Notes: generated by a model not told the origin, from the sequence alone. A stretch of DNA of 64,000 bases from an uncultured Chryseobacterium sp. (GCA_913778505.1 CAJYWD010000017.1:24054-88053), one strand, 5' to 3'; counted from the first letter of the stretch, positions 1 to 8,052 are shown. Translations and numbers: made by a program.

Positions 1-870
1 CGCTCCTTCGCCACCTCCGGCTCCCACCAAAGTGTGAATTTCATCGATGAAAAGAATAATTTGACCGTCTGATTTGATGACTTCATTCACCACAGATTTC
101 AAACGCTCTTCAAATTCACCTTTGTATTTTGCACCGGCAATCAAAGCACCCATATCAAGGGAATACAAAGTTTTGTCCTGCAAATTCTCAGGAACATCGC
201 CGTTGATAATCCTGTGAGCTATTCCTTCTGCAATGGCAGTTTTACCAACTCCGGGCTCACCAATCAGAATCGGATTATTTTTGGTTCTTCTGGAAAGAAT
301 CTGTAAAACTCTTCTGATTTCTTCATCACGACCGATTACTGGATCCAGTTTCCCTTCTGCAGCAAGTTCGTTGAAGTTTTTAGCATATTTATTTAAAGAT
401 TGATATGTTTCTTCCGAACTTGCAGAAGTCGCTTTACTACCTTTTCTTAATTCTTTAATTCCGCCTTCCAGAAGATTTTTTGTAACGCCCATATCTTTCA
501 GCATTTTAGAAACTTCTGAACTGGTTTCTAACAGTGAAAGCCAAAGATGTTCAATGGTCACAAATTCGTCGCCCATTTTTTTAGCGATGTTGGGAGCGTC
601 CAGTAAAACTTTGTTCGCTGATTGTGAAAGATAAATGTTTCCGCCTTGTACTTTTGGAAGTTTTTCAAGATTTTCACGGTTGCGTTCTCTTAACAAAGTC
701 GCATCTGCTTCAGATTTTTTTAATAGAAAAGGCGATATATTTTCATCTACCTGGAAAATTCCTTCCAGCAAATGTTGAGGTTCGATCTGTTGGTTGCCAA
801 ATTCCATGGCAACTTGCTGTGCAGCCTGGATGGCTTCCTGTGATTTTACGGTATATTGGTTTAGATTCAT
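1..870 (-). CDS. clpB: ClpB disaggregase, N-terminal part (cut by window edge)
   Basis: Hsp100 AAA+ ATPase that, with DnaK, pulls proteins out of aggregates in the cytoplasm. The first 290 residues are visible, reading leftward from ATG at 870; the 3' part lies outside the window. Residues 1-145 form the double Clp-N domain. The first nucleotide-binding domain starts near 170, with Walker A GEPGVGKT at 204-211, pore loop [10 protein letters not shown] near 249-258 and Walker B ILFIDE at 272-277. The pore-loop and linker style is ClpB rather than ClpA or ClpC. The gene is divergent from paaG across a 384-bp gap. No CIRCE or other heat-shock operator was recognised upstream. Confidence 0.96.
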   Translation of the reverse strand, partial: MNLNQYTVKSQEAIQAAQQVAMEFGNQQIEPQHLLEGIFQVDENISPFLLKKSEADATLLRERNRENLEKLPKVQGGNIYLSQSANKVLLDAPNIAKKMGDEFVTIEHLWLSLLETSSEVSKMLKDMGVTKNLLEGGIKELRKGSKATSASSEETYQSLNKYAKNFNELAAEGKLDPVIGRDEEIRRVLQILSRRTKNNPILIGEPGVGKTAIAEGIAHRIINGDVPENLQDKTLYSLDMGALIAGAKYKGEFEERLKSVVNEVIKSDGQIILFIDEIHTLVGAGGGEGA

Positions 871-1231
871 ATTATTTTAGTTGATTGTTATTGGTTGATA
901 GTGGATATATTTTCATCAAATTTTATACAATTCTGATTTTTCAAATTCTGATTTTTATTAGAAAAACATTAAGACCAAAGTTGCTAGTTATAATCTTAAT
1001 GCTTTTGCCAATCATTTAATTCGGATTTCAAATCACAAAAAGCATTCTATTGTTGAATTTTAAGAATTAACAGACAAAATTTCCGGATTATTAAATTTTT
1101 GGTGATCTCGTGAAGACAAAATTTCCGAAATTGAAGTTTTTGAGATAATCAAACAGTGAAAAATTTAATACAGCAGAACTTACAGATTAATTAATTATTG
1201 TATTCTGATTCTATAAGTCTGTAAATAGTTT
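871..1231. other. AT-rich divergent intergenic region, no gene
   Basis: A 384-bp spacer separates clpB (leftward) from the paaG-like gene (rightward), the last part of which is the paaG promoter. No ORF or RNA gene is recognisable. It contains two copies of GACAAAATTTCCG, starting near 1073 and 1114, and a doubled AATTCTGATTTTT stretch near 930-955. These may be regulator sites or simple AT-rich repeats. Confidence 0.5.
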
Positions 1232-1239
1232 TATATTTG
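1232..1239 (+). promoter_or_regulatory. TAnnTTTG -7 box of the paaG-like gene
   Basis: TATATTTG matches the Bacteroidetes -7 consensus TAnnTTTG and lies 15 nt before ATG 1255. It overlaps a possible TTG start at 1237, which argues that translation starts at 1255. No clear -33 TTG is seen at normal spacing. Confidence 0.6.
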
Positions 1240-1254
1240 AAAAAACCGAAAATT

Positions 1255-2046
1255 ATGTATTCACAGATAGAAATCGATTCTCAGTTCGAGGGCAAGTTGC
1301 AACTGATTTACCTCAATCAGCCCGAAAGCTTTAACAGTCTTACCGAGGTGATGCTTGGAGAATTGCGAAATGCAGTGCACAAGTTCAGCAATGATGACAG
1401 TGTAAGATGCGTGGCCATTGCCGGAAAAGGAAAGGCCTTCTGTGCAGGACAAAACCTGAAGGAAGCACTAGGTTTTGATGAGGACGACAGAACCATTCAG
1501 AGATTCGTGATCGAATATTATAATCCTTTGGTTCTCGAAATCGTTAAATGTAAAAAACCTGTCATTGCTTTAGTAAACGGACCTGCTGTTGGCGCAGGCG
1601 CAATGTTGGCCACGATTTGTGACTTTACTTTAGCAGCAGAAAGTTCTTATTTTTCTTTTGCCTTTGCCAATATTGGTCTGATTCCGGATACTGCCGGAAC
1701 GTATTATCTACCGAAGTTGGTCGGAAGACAATTGGCAAGCTACCTGTCATTCACCGGGAAAAAAGTACCAGCGACAGAAGCTAAGAAAATTGGTTTGGTT
1801 GCAGATGTTTTTGCAGATTCTGAATTTGTAGAAAAATCAATGGAAGTTCTGGCTCAGTTAGCGCACGCTGCCACCACAGCGCTTTATTTAACGAAAAAAG
1901 CTTTCAACAAATCCTACAGCTTCACGCTGAATGAGCAACTCGACTACGAATCTATCATTCAGCAAGACGCAGCGGAGACCGATGATTTCAAAGAAGGTGT
2001 TGCAGCATTTATCGAAAAACGTTTACCAAAGTACAAAGGGAAGTAG
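1255..2046 (+). CDS. paaG: Enoyl-CoA hydratase/isomerase, PaaG-like
   Basis: Crotonase-fold enzyme, 263 aa. The closest remembered family is PaaG, 1,2-epoxyphenylacetyl-CoA isomerase (oxepin-CoA forming) of aerobic phenylacetate breakdown. Oxyanion-hole segments are AFCAGQNL (about 61-68) and GPAVGAGA (109-116). Asp145 in LIPDTAGTYYLP sits where PaaG has its catalytic Asp, and the second glutamate of true crotonases is absent. ATG 1255 was chosen over TTG 1237 because 1237 lies inside the -7 promoter box. paaI follows after 113 bp. No other paa gene is in the window, so a broader acyl-CoA isomerase role is possible. Confidence 0.82.
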   Translation: MYSQIEIDSQFEGKLQLIYLNQPESFNSLTEVMLGELRNAVHKFSNDDSVRCVAIAGKGKAFCAGQNLKEALGFDEDDRTIQRFVIEYYNPLVLEIVKCKKPVIALVNGPAVGAGAMLATICDFTLAAESSYFSFAFANIGLIPDTAGTYYLPKLVGRQLASYLSFTGKKVPATEAKKIGLVADVFADSEFVEKSMEVLAQLAHAATTALYLTKKAFNKSYSFTLNEQLDYESIIQQDAAETDDFKEGVAAFIEKRLPKYKGK

Positions 2047-2097
2047 GTTTTGGAGTCGGATAGTATTAGGATAAGAGCGTTTTCGAATTCCTTTGTA

Positions 2098-2159
2098 TCA
2101 TCCAACACCATAAACCAAACATCCAACACCAAACATCCAACATCCAACACCCATCATTT
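2098..2159 (+). repeat. CATCCAACACC-type microrepeat leader before paaI
   Basis: About five imperfect copies of CATCCAACACC/AAA run right up to the paaI ATG. In mRNA sense it contains no G. It stands where a ribosome-binding site would be, and no Shine-Dalgarno motif is present. Comparable leaders precede the regulator at 3788, recR, parB, dprE2, the dNK gene and ftsY. Confidence 0.75.
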
Positions 2160-2582
2160 ATGACTCCAAAAGAGACCGCAGAATATATGTTCGAGAAAGA
2201 TTTATTTTCTCAGTGGCTCGGCATCGAACTAACTGAAATCCAAGATAATTACTGTCTCATCAAAATGCCTGTAAAACCTGAGATGATAAACGGATTGGGA
2301 ACGGTTCATGGTGGTGTGACATTTGCCTTTGCAGATTCGGCGTTGGCTTTTTCATCCAATAATTCCGGCGAAGCTGCGGTGGCACTGAACTGCTACATCA
2401 ATTTCACAAAGGCTGCAAAAAACGGCGATATTCTCTCAGCAGAGAGCATTCTTCTAAATGACACCAGGAAAACTGCAGTTTATGACATTACAATCAAAAA
2501 TCAGAATGATGAGATTGTTGCAGGCTTCCGGGGAACGGTCTATAAGATTGGAAAGAAAGTTACGGAATTGAAACATCTTTAA
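2160..2582 (+). CDS. paaI: PaaI-type hotdog acyl-CoA thioesterase
   Basis: Single hotdog-domain thioesterase, 140 aa, the usual length for PaaI, which hydrolyses hydroxyphenylacetyl-CoA and related aryl-CoAs that stall the phenylacetate pathway. The family signature HGGVTFAFADS is at 50-60; Asp59 matches the catalytic Asp of E. coli PaaI. The tail with VYDITI and FRGTVYKIG is also family-typical. It lies 113 bp after the paaG-like gene on the same strand, supporting a shared aryl-CoA role, although the microrepeat spacer between them may separate their expression. Confidence 0.88.
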   Translation: MTPKETAEYMFEKDLFSQWLGIELTEIQDNYCLIKMPVKPEMINGLGTVHGGVTFAFADSALAFSSNNSGEAAVALNCYINFTKAAKNGDILSAESILLNDTRKTAVYDITIKNQNDEIVAGFRGTVYKIGKKVTELKHL

Positions 2583-2634
2583 AATCCTTCGAGAGCCTTG
2601 GGATGATAATCATTTGAAAAAACTTCAAAATTAA

Positions 2635-2675
2635 TTTTGGAGTTTTAAAATTAATCATAACTTTGTAATTCAAAG
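2635..2675 (+). promoter_or_regulatory. Promoter with overlapping 15-bp dyad (probable operator, copy 1)
   Basis: A TTTTGG element at 2635-2640 lies 17 nt before the -7 box TAACTTTG (2658-2665). The -7 box overlaps the dyad CTTTG-N5-CAAAG (2661-2675), which would span from the -7 region to just past the start of transcription. The 18-mer TAACTTTGTAATTCAAAG (2658-2675) recurs exactly at 4101-4118, in front of the gene that follows the winged-helix regulator. Confidence 0.65.
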
Positions 2676-2683
2676 TTCTTTTT

Positions 2684-3304
2684 ATGGAATCGAAAAATTA
2701 TCAGGAAGAATTAGCGCACATCCGTCAGATGATGGAGCGCAGTTCTAGATTTATTTCACTCAGTGGTTTGTCCGGCGTTGTTGCGGGAATTGTCGCATTG
2801 CTCGGCTCTGTTTATGTTTATTTCATTTTCCAGAGAGAAGGAATCGATTACTTTGATGGTGAGAGAAATATCTACACGCCGGCTCTGGCTCGGGAATTAT
2901 TCTTTGTCGCTTTGGTAATTTTAGTTTTAGCCATTTCCAGTGGTTATATTTTCACGGCCAGAAAAAGCAAGAAGAAAAACCTGAAAGTTTGGGATTCCAT
3001 TACTAAAAAGTTGTTGTTCAATTTTGCTATTCCACTTGTTGCAGGCGGGATTTTTAGTATCGCACTTTGCTATCATCATTATTTTCCCTTAATTGCGCCG
3101 TCAATGCTTATTTTTTACGGATTGGCTTTGATTAATGCAGAAAGATATACGTTGAGCGATGTCAGATATCTTGGTATTTGTGAAGTTATTCTTGGGATAG
3201 TTGCTTTGTTTTGGTTGGGTTGGGGATTGATATTCTGGGCCATTGGGTTTGGATTTCTGCATATATTTTATGGGATTTTGATGTATAGGAAGTATGATTA
3301 TTAA
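2684..3304 (+). CDS. Four- to five-pass membrane protein of unknown function
   Basis: 206 aa. A short helical cytoplasmic N-terminus (about 1-20, QEELAHIRQMMERSSRF) precedes hydrophobic segments near 23-48, 70-90, 108-126, 134-150 and 160-195, with a basic loop RKSKKKN at about 92-98. I recognise no catalytic motif. It starts 9 nt after the dyad-bearing promoter and heads the module containing the winged-helix regulator; this kind of membrane protein plus small regulator pairing is frequent in flavobacteria. A role in envelope stress or sensing is only a guess. Confidence 0.75.
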   Translation: MESKNYQEELAHIRQMMERSSRFISLSGLSGVVAGIVALLGSVYVYFIFQREGIDYFDGERNIYTPALARELFFVALVILVLAISSGYIFTARKSKKKNLKVWDSITKKLLFNFAIPLVAGGIFSIALCYHHYFPLIAPSMLIFYGLALINAERYTLSDVRYLGICEVILGIVALFWLGWGLIFWAIGFGFLHIFYGILMYRKYDY

Positions 3305-3342
3305 TTTAGTTTTTTGGTAGGCAGTTGCTTAGTTAAATTTTT

Positions 3343-3729
3343 ATGGGAACAGTTTTATCTTTTCAAGATTTGGTGGTTTGGCAAAAAGCGCGTCAATTTG
3401 TTTTAGAAATTTATTCTTTAACAAAAAACTTTCCTAAAGAAGAATTATATGCTTTGACTAATCAAATAAGAAGAGCTTCGGTTTCTATTGCTGCTAATAT
3501 TGCTGAAGGATTTTCGAAAAAAACTTTACCAAATAAAATTAATTTTCTTTCCCATTCCAAAGGTTCATTAGAAGAAGTGAAGTATTATTTAATATTAGCA
3601 AAAGACCTAAATTATATCTCATTAAATGATTTCGAAAAGTTGAGACAAGATACTGAAGAAGTTAGCAAATTAATTAATGGCTACGCAAAATCAATTAAAA
3701 ATTATCACGAAAATAATCCAAATAAGTAA
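3343..3729 (+). CDS. Four-helix-bundle protein (23S rRNA intervening-sequence family)
   Basis: 128 aa. The N-terminus FQDLVVWQKARQF and the core RASVSIAANIAEGF are signatures of the S23/IVP four-helix-bundle family (PF05635-type). Members are encoded in 23S rRNA intervening sequences or as free-standing genes; their biochemical role is unknown. Here the gene stands alone between a membrane protein and a regulator, with no rRNA nearby. It is followed by three exact-phase 16-bp repeats. Its composition is more A-rich than its neighbours, consistent with later insertion into the module. Confidence 0.87.
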   Translation: MGTVLSFQDLVVWQKARQFVLEIYSLTKNFPKEELYALTNQIRRASVSIAANIAEGFSKKTLPNKINFLSHSKGSLEEVKYYLILAKDLNYISLNDFEKLRQDTEEVSKLINGYAKSIKNYHENNPNK

Positions 3730-3734
3730 CCTAA

Positions 3735-3782
3735 TAACTGATTAACTAAATAACTGATTAACTAAATAACTGATTAACTAAC
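3735..3782 (+). repeat. Three tandem 16-bp repeats before the regulator gene
   Basis: TAACTGATTAACTAAA occurs three times in direct phase at 3735-3750, 3751-3766 and 3767-3782; only the last base of copy 3 differs. The start codon of the winged-helix gene follows at 3788, so copy number would change the leader or spacing. Confidence 0.9.
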
Positions 3783-3787
3783 CAAAT

Positions 3788-4078
3788 ATGCTTAACATCA
3801 ATCAACTCAACAAAGAATTCGAAAGCCGTGTAAGATTGGGCATTATGTCCGTTCTGATGGTCAACGACTGGGTTGATTTTACCGAAATGAAAAACCTGTT
3901 GAATGCCACAGACGGCAATCTCGCAAGCCACAGTTCAGCTCTCGAAAAAGCGGAATACATCGAAATCAAAAAAGAGTTTGTTGGTAAAAAACCAAAAACT
4001 TCTTACCGAGTTACGCAAAAAGGAAGAGATGCGTTCACCGAACACATCAATAATTTGGAAAAATTGTTGGGAAGATAA
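3788..4078 (+). CDS. Winged-helix transcriptional regulator (ArsR/MarR-like, HTH_34 type)
   Basis: 96 aa, one winged-helix domain with no added ligand domain. The segments VRLGIMSVLMVNDWVDFTE (helix 1), MKNLLNATDGNLASHSSALEKA (recognition helix region) and the wing KTSYRVTQKGRDAF are typical of small dimeric PadR/MarR-like flavobacterial regulators. It sits between the two identical dyads at 2661-2675 and 4104-4118, which makes it the obvious candidate to bind them; this is inference. No metal-binding Cys/His cluster is seen, so metal sensing is unlikely. Confidence 0.88.
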   Translation: MLNINQLNKEFESRVRLGIMSVLMVNDWVDFTEMKNLLNATDGNLASHSSALEKAEYIEIKKEFVGKKPKTSYRVTQKGRDAFTEHINNLEKLLGR

Positions 4079-4100
4079 ATCCCGATTTTTTTTTGAAAAT

Positions 4101-4118
4101 TAACTTTGTAATTCAAAG
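4101..4118 (+). promoter_or_regulatory. Promoter -7 box with dyad (probable operator, copy 2)
   Basis: TAACTTTGTAATTCAAAG is identical to 2658-2675. It holds a TAnnTTTG -7 box (4101-4108) and the inverted repeat CTTTG-N5-CAAAG (4104-4118), 12 nt before ATG 4131. Confidence 0.65.
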
Positions 4119-4130
4119 AACTTTATATTT

Positions 4131-4418
4131 ATGAGAAACTTTGTTGAAATATATTGCGGCTGTAGTTGGATATTGGGATTGCTTATGATTGACATTCTGT
4201 TTTCTTTCGGTGACGATGATTTTTTGCTGCTCTTTTATTTTCTGAATGGATTTAATGCGATAGTAAATTTCATATTCATTGTCTTCTTCTTAATTATGAT
4301 TTACATTTTCCCAGAGAATAGAAAGGGGTTTATTAATACTATTTTAAAGCTATTACTCAACTTTCCTTCACTTTTGATTATCGTTACCCTTGCGTATCTG
4401 CTGTTAATAACAATTTAG
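4131..4418 (+). CDS. Small membrane protein, unknown
   Basis: 95 aa with three hydrophobic segments (about 8-25, 32-62 and 74-94) and few charges. No family recognised. It lies directly behind the second dyad promoter and 4 nt before the metallophosphoesterase gene, so it probably heads the transcript through 7454. Confidence 0.7.
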   Translation: MRNFVEIYCGCSWILGLLMIDILFSFGDDDFLLLFYFLNGFNAIVNFIFIVFFLIMIYIFPENRKGFINTILKLLLNFPSLLIIVTLAYLLLITI

Positions 4419-4422
4419 ACCT

Positions 4423-5259
4423 ATGACCAGAAAATCATTCATTAAAAAATCGCTACTTGCCACCGCAGGCTTGTCATTATTTTACAGTTGGCAGATAGAA
4501 CCGTTTTGGCTGGAATTTGTCAGACAAGATTTACCAATCAAAAATCTTCCTTCGAAGCTTCATAACAAAGTTCTGATGCAGATTTCAGATTTGCACGTTG
4601 GAAACAGGTTCGATTATAATTATCTGATTGATTCTTTCAAACAAGCAAAAGATTACAAACCTGATATTGTGGTTTACACCGGCGATTTTGTCTGCTGGGA
4701 AGATAATCCGGAGCAATTCGAACAACTAAAAACCGTAATGAAAGAAGCTGTTCACGGAACTCTGGGAACAGTGGCGATTCTCGGTAATCACGATTACGGC
4801 GCAGAATGGAAAGAAGACTATGTTGCTGATGAGGTTTCGAAAATTCTAAACGATTCCAAAATTCAAGTTCTTCGGGATGAAAAAGTCAATGTTTCCGGAC
4901 TCCATATTTATGGTTTCGAAGAATTGTGGGGAACTAATTTCCATCCTGAAAAATTAACAAAAACGATTAATCCGGGCGAAGCCAATCTTGTCCTTTGTCA
5001 CAATCCCGATGTCTGTGATTTAGATGTCTGGAACGACTATCAAGGCTGGATTCTCTCTGGTCACACCCACGGCGGACAGTGCAAGCCTCCATTTCTCCCA
5101 CCTCTGATTCTTCCAGTGAAAAACAGAAAATACACCTCCGGAATCATCGATTTGGAAGATGGAAGAATATTGTATATCAACCGTGCATTGGGACATTCTT
5201 ACCAGATCAGATTCAATTGCAGACCTGAAATTACATTGTTTACGCTTAAGTCAATTTAA
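4423..5259 (+). CDS. Membrane-anchored metallophosphoesterase, YkuE-like
   Basis: 278 aa calcineurin-like phosphoesterase. The N-terminus (RKSFIKKS then a hydrophobic stretch at 10-22) looks like a signal anchor. Metal-binding motifs appear in order: DLH (56-58), GD (87-88), GNHD (121-124), a CHNPD segment and GHTHGGQ, the full di-metal set. The short form with GHTHGGQ resembles YkuE/LpxG-type envelope enzymes acting on lipid or nucleotide-sugar diphosphates, but the substrate cannot be read from sequence. Spacing of 4 nt to the upstream gene and 14 nt to the next suggests one operon. Confidence 0.88.
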   Translation: MTRKSFIKKSLLATAGLSLFYSWQIEPFWLEFVRQDLPIKNLPSKLHNKVLMQISDLHVGNRFDYNYLIDSFKQAKDYKPDIVVYTGDFVCWEDNPEQFEQLKTVMKEAVHGTLGTVAILGNHDYGAEWKEDYVADEVSKILNDSKIQVLRDEKVNVSGLHIYGFEELWGTNFHPEKLTKTINPGEANLVLCHNPDVCDLDVWNDYQGWILSGHTHGGQCKPPFLPPLILPVKNRKYTSGIIDLEDGRILYINRALGHSYQIRFNCRPEITLFTLKSI

Positions 5260-5273
5260 ATAAATTCAAACCA

Positions 5274-5591
5274 ATGAAATTAGTTACTCAGTTTTTCAAA
5301 ACATTTCAGTTTACAATAACGGCAAGGTATTCATTTCTATTAAGTTTAATTTTTGGGACTTTAATTTTTTTGACATTTATTTTGACACAATCATTAACAA
5401 GTTTAGTTATCGGTTTTTGGTATGTTATAATCTCATCAATTATAAACTTACTCCTCTTAATTGATGAGTTATTACAAGCTTTTAATAATAAAGAGGAAAG
5501 AAAAATTCATATTAATTCTGCTATTCTCCTAACTATAAATATTCCAATTGCAACACTTCATTACTTTATCCTAGTATTTTTTAATTTTTAA
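5274..5591 (+). CDS. Small three-helix membrane protein, unknown
   Basis: 105 aa with hydrophobic segments near 17-40, 43-65 and 82-104, and one short charged loop (NNKEERKIH). No recognised family. Strongly AT-rich codons. It sits between the metallophosphoesterase and the DUF4173-like gene with 14- and 11-nt gaps, so cotranscription is likely. Confidence 0.7.
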   Translation: MKLVTQFFKTFQFTITARYSFLLSLIFGTLIFLTFILTQSLTSLVIGFWYVIISSIINLLLLIDELLQAFNNKEERKIHINSAILLTINIPIATLHYFILVFFNF

Positions 5592-5602
5592 AAATTATAA
5601 TT

Positions 5603-6994
5603 ATGAAAAAACATCATTTAATTTTCATCACAGCTTTCGCCGTCATTATTATTTTCTACAAAGAATATGTTGCGCTCAATCTCGGAATCTTCGGGATTTT
5701 CCTTAGCATTCTGACTTATTCTCAAACCAAACCCGAATATCGTACGAAGACTTTTCTCACGCTGTTCGTCACTTCCATTTTCTCATCGTTTGCTTTCGCC
5801 TGGTTTGGCGACGCCATTTCATTTGTCGCTGTTTTTGTTTCGGTTTTTCTGCTGAGGTTCAAAGGAACTTACGCTAGACTGAAACCTTTTTTATACATTG
5901 AAATTGTATTTTTGAATCTCTTTACGTTCCTGGTAAGAGTTTTCAACATAGAGCAATGGTACAAAAAATCCAGGGAAAGAAGTTTTGCAAAAAAACTTAT
6001 TGCGATGATTCTCATTCCGGCATTTTTTATCACGGTTTTCTTTTTCATATATGCACAGGGAAGTGACCATTTTGCCGGTCTGTTCAGAGATTACGAACTC
6101 GAATTTCAACCTTTGACTTTTGTTGCCTTGGCAATTATTGGATTTTACGTTGGCTTTATTTTCTGGAACTCTGGTGTAGAAAGATTCATTTTCAAACAAA
6201 ACAGGTATCTGAATGATGACTTTTCTGGTTTGGTCAAAATTCAAAAGCCAACCTTTGCCTTCCTGGATATCGATTCCGAAAGAACCAGCGGATTGGTCTC
6301 ATTTTCAGCACTCAATATTTTACTGTTGATTTTTATAACAACTTACAATTACGAACAGTTTTTTGAAGTGACCAAATCCGGAAACTCTCTCAGTTCAGAA
6401 ACCCACGAACGGGTTATTGCCGTGATATTGTCCATCGTAATGGCAATTCTTGTCATTCTGTTCTACTTTAAAAAAGGATTTAATTTCGATGACAAAGCAA
6501 AATCACTCAAGATTTCAGCTAAGATTTGGATTGTCCTCAATGCTGTTTTAGTCATCTCGGCTTCCCTTAAAAACTCAGAATATATCAGCAATTACGGCCT
6601 GACTTACAAACGTCTCGGCGTCTATGCTTTCCTGGCGATGGCGCTGATCGGTTTGATTTTCACCTTCATCAAAATCCAGAAGAAGAAGACCAACGCATTT
6701 CTTTTCAACAAGATGTTTTGGGCTTGCTATGGCTTGATTTTGGCTTGCAGTTATGTCAATTGGGGCGGAATCATCACGTCTAACAATATCAAAAGAAAGG
6801 ATTTCGAAGCCGATTATCATCTTAATTTCATCAATTATAATGAACAGATTACGCTGTATTATGCCGGGAAAACCGGAAATATCGAAATGAAAAATCAATT
6901 GATTGAAAGAATAGCATCTTACCAAAAAGAATCGTTCCTCTCAAAAATTTTATATTATGAATTCATTAATATCGAAAAACCAAAAAGTAAGTAG
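5603..6994 (+). CDS. Multi-pass membrane protein, DUF4173/DUF4153-like
   Basis: 463 aa with about ten to eleven transmembrane helices over residues 5-395 and a soluble C-terminal tail. The hydrophobicity pattern, the RERSF loop near 124 and the YxxTYKRLGVYAFL segment (about 333-346) match the DUF4173/DUF4153 membrane families found near small winged-helix regulators in Bacteroidetes. No enzymatic motif is visible. It overlaps the following lipoprotein gene by 38 nt, so the two are probably coupled. Confidence 0.8.
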   Translation: MKKHHLIFITAFAVIIIFYKEYVALNLGIFGIFLSILTYSQTKPEYRTKTFLTLFVTSIFSSFAFAWFGDAISFVAVFVSVFLLRFKGTYARLKPFLYIEIVFLNLFTFLVRVFNIEQWYKKSRERSFAKKLIAMILIPAFFITVFFFIYAQGSDHFAGLFRDYELEFQPLTFVALAIIGFYVGFIFWNSGVERFIFKQNRYLNDDFSGLVKIQKPTFAFLDIDSERTSGLVSFSALNILLLIFITTYNYEQFFEVTKSGNSLSSETHERVIAVILSIVMAILVILFYFKKGFNFDDKAKSLKISAKIWIVLNAVLVISASLKNSEYISNYGLTYKRLGVYAFLAMALIGLIFTFIKIQKKKTNAFLFNKMFWACYGLILACSYVNWGGIITSNNIKRKDFEADYHLNFINYNEQITLYYAGKTGNIEMKNQLIERIASYQKESFLSKILYYEFINIEKPKSK

Positions 6995-7454
6995 TTTAAA
7001 ATATTTGGCACTCATTCCAATATTTCTGATTGCCTGTAAAAAAGAACCAGAAATCAAGGAACAAAAAGTAGATACGGTCACTACGATTGAAAAACCTGTT
7101 GATTCATTATCAACTATTTTGAAAACCGAAAAAGAGTCCAATCAAAATATAGTAACTGTGGATGCTTCAAAAATGCCAATCCGCCTCAACCTCGAAATTA
7201 AAAATCCGGAAGACCAATTGATTCTGAAACTTGAAAATGTGAATCAAGCCAAAATTAAAGGTTACATCAAAACTGAAAAACCGATGAACCTCAGATTCAA
7301 TCAAATCCGGATGCCGAATAATACCTTCGATGGACCATTTGGCCAGACTGTAGAATACGAAACCAAACAAAAAGGTGAGTACTGGCTGATTCTAGCCAAA
7401 AGCAATATGGCAGAAGGCACGCCGGTCGGCAAGTTCTTCGTCAAAATAGAATAA
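6957..7454 (+). CDS. Lipoprotein, unknown
   Basis: 165 aa. A basic N-region and a hydrophobic stretch end in a lipobox (FLIAC, Cys24), so it should be lipidated and envelope-attached. The linker is charged, and the C-terminal half is beta-rich. No domain recognised. ATG 6957 lies inside the end of the upstream gene (38-nt overlap). It is the last gene of the module and is followed by a hairpin terminator. Confidence 0.82.
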   Translation: MNSLISKNQKVSSLKYLALIPIFLIACKKEPEIKEQKVDTVTTIEKPVDSLSTILKTEKESNQNIVTVDASKMPIRLNLEIKNPEDQLILKLENVNQAKIKGYIKTEKPMNLRFNQIRMPNNTFDGPFGQTVEYETKQKGEYWLILAKSNMAEGTPVGKFFVKIE

Positions 7455-7458
7455 ACGA

Positions 7459-7490
7459 AAAAGGGTCTCAATTGAGATTCTTTTCTTTTT
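7459..7490 (+). terminator. Intrinsic terminator after the lipoprotein gene
   Basis: An 11-bp stem (AAAAGGGTCTC, 7459-7469, with GAGATTCTTTT, 7474-7484, two G-U pairs) and AATT loop are followed by a T-rich run. This ends the 2684-7454 module. Confidence 0.75.
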
Positions 7491-7578
7491 AATTGTCTCG
7501 CAGATTGAGCAAATTTTCCAGAGTTTGGATATAGAACTTATCTGCGTAATCTGGGAAATCTATGAGGTTTTATAATTT

Positions 7579-7986
7579 TTAAATCAAACTTTGTATTGCC
7601 AATTTATAGCCTTTCATTCCGAAGCCGGAAATTACCGCATCACAACTTTCCGCCGTTACTGATTTCTTCCGGAATTCTTCACGCTTGTAGATATTGCTGA
7701 TATGGACTTCAATTTTAGATTTACGAATATTTTTAAGGCAATCCGAAATGGCATAGGAATAATGCGTAAAAGCACCAGGATTAATCACCACCGCATCAAA
7801 ATCATCTTCCTGCAAACGGTTGATGAGTTCGCCCTCAATATTGGACTGGTAATACGAAATCTCATCATTTCTAAACTCGGTTCTTAAGTCTTTGAGATAA
7901 TCTTCCATAGAAACGGAGCCGTAGATTTCCGGTTCGCGTGTTCCAAGGAGGTTGAGATTCGGTCCGTTGATGATAAGGATTTTCAT
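7579..7986 (-). CDS. aroQ: 3-dehydroquinate dehydratase, type II
   Basis: Type II dehydroquinase, 135 aa, third step of the shikimate pathway (dehydroquinate to dehydroshikimate). N-terminal INGPNLNLLG with the flexible lid (TREPEIYG, catalytic Tyr), INPGAFTHYS, and EVHISN with the catalytic His are all present. ATG 7986 is chosen; an upstream TTG at 7995 would add only three residues. It lies downstream of the tRNA-Glu terminator on the same strand and probably has its own promoter. Slightly shorter than the usual 140-150 aa, with no motif missing. Confidence 0.95.
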   Translation of the reverse strand: MKILIINGPNLNLLGTREPEIYGSVSMEDYLKDLRTEFRNDEISYYQSNIEGELINRLQEDDFDAVVINPGAFTHYSYAISDCLKNIRKSKIEVHISNIYKREEFRKKSVTAESCDAVISGFGMKGYKLAIQSLI

Positions 7987-8020
7987 AGCTTTCAAATAAT
8001 AGTCAAATATAGCAAAAATA

Positions 8021-8049
8021 AAAAACCTTCAGCAGAACTGAAGGTTTTT
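8021..8049 (-). terminator. Terminator after tRNA-Glu copy 1
   Basis: A 12-bp perfect stem (AAAAACCTTCAG with CTGAAGGTTTTT), loop of 5 and T-run on the minus strand, just downstream of the tRNA at 8053-8124. Confidence 0.85.
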
Positions 8050-8052
8050 AAG

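Noticed and set aside
3343..3729. Idea that the four-helix-bundle protein marks a 23S rRNA fragment
   Set aside because: No rRNA-like sequence flanks the gene; it is a free-standing member of the family.
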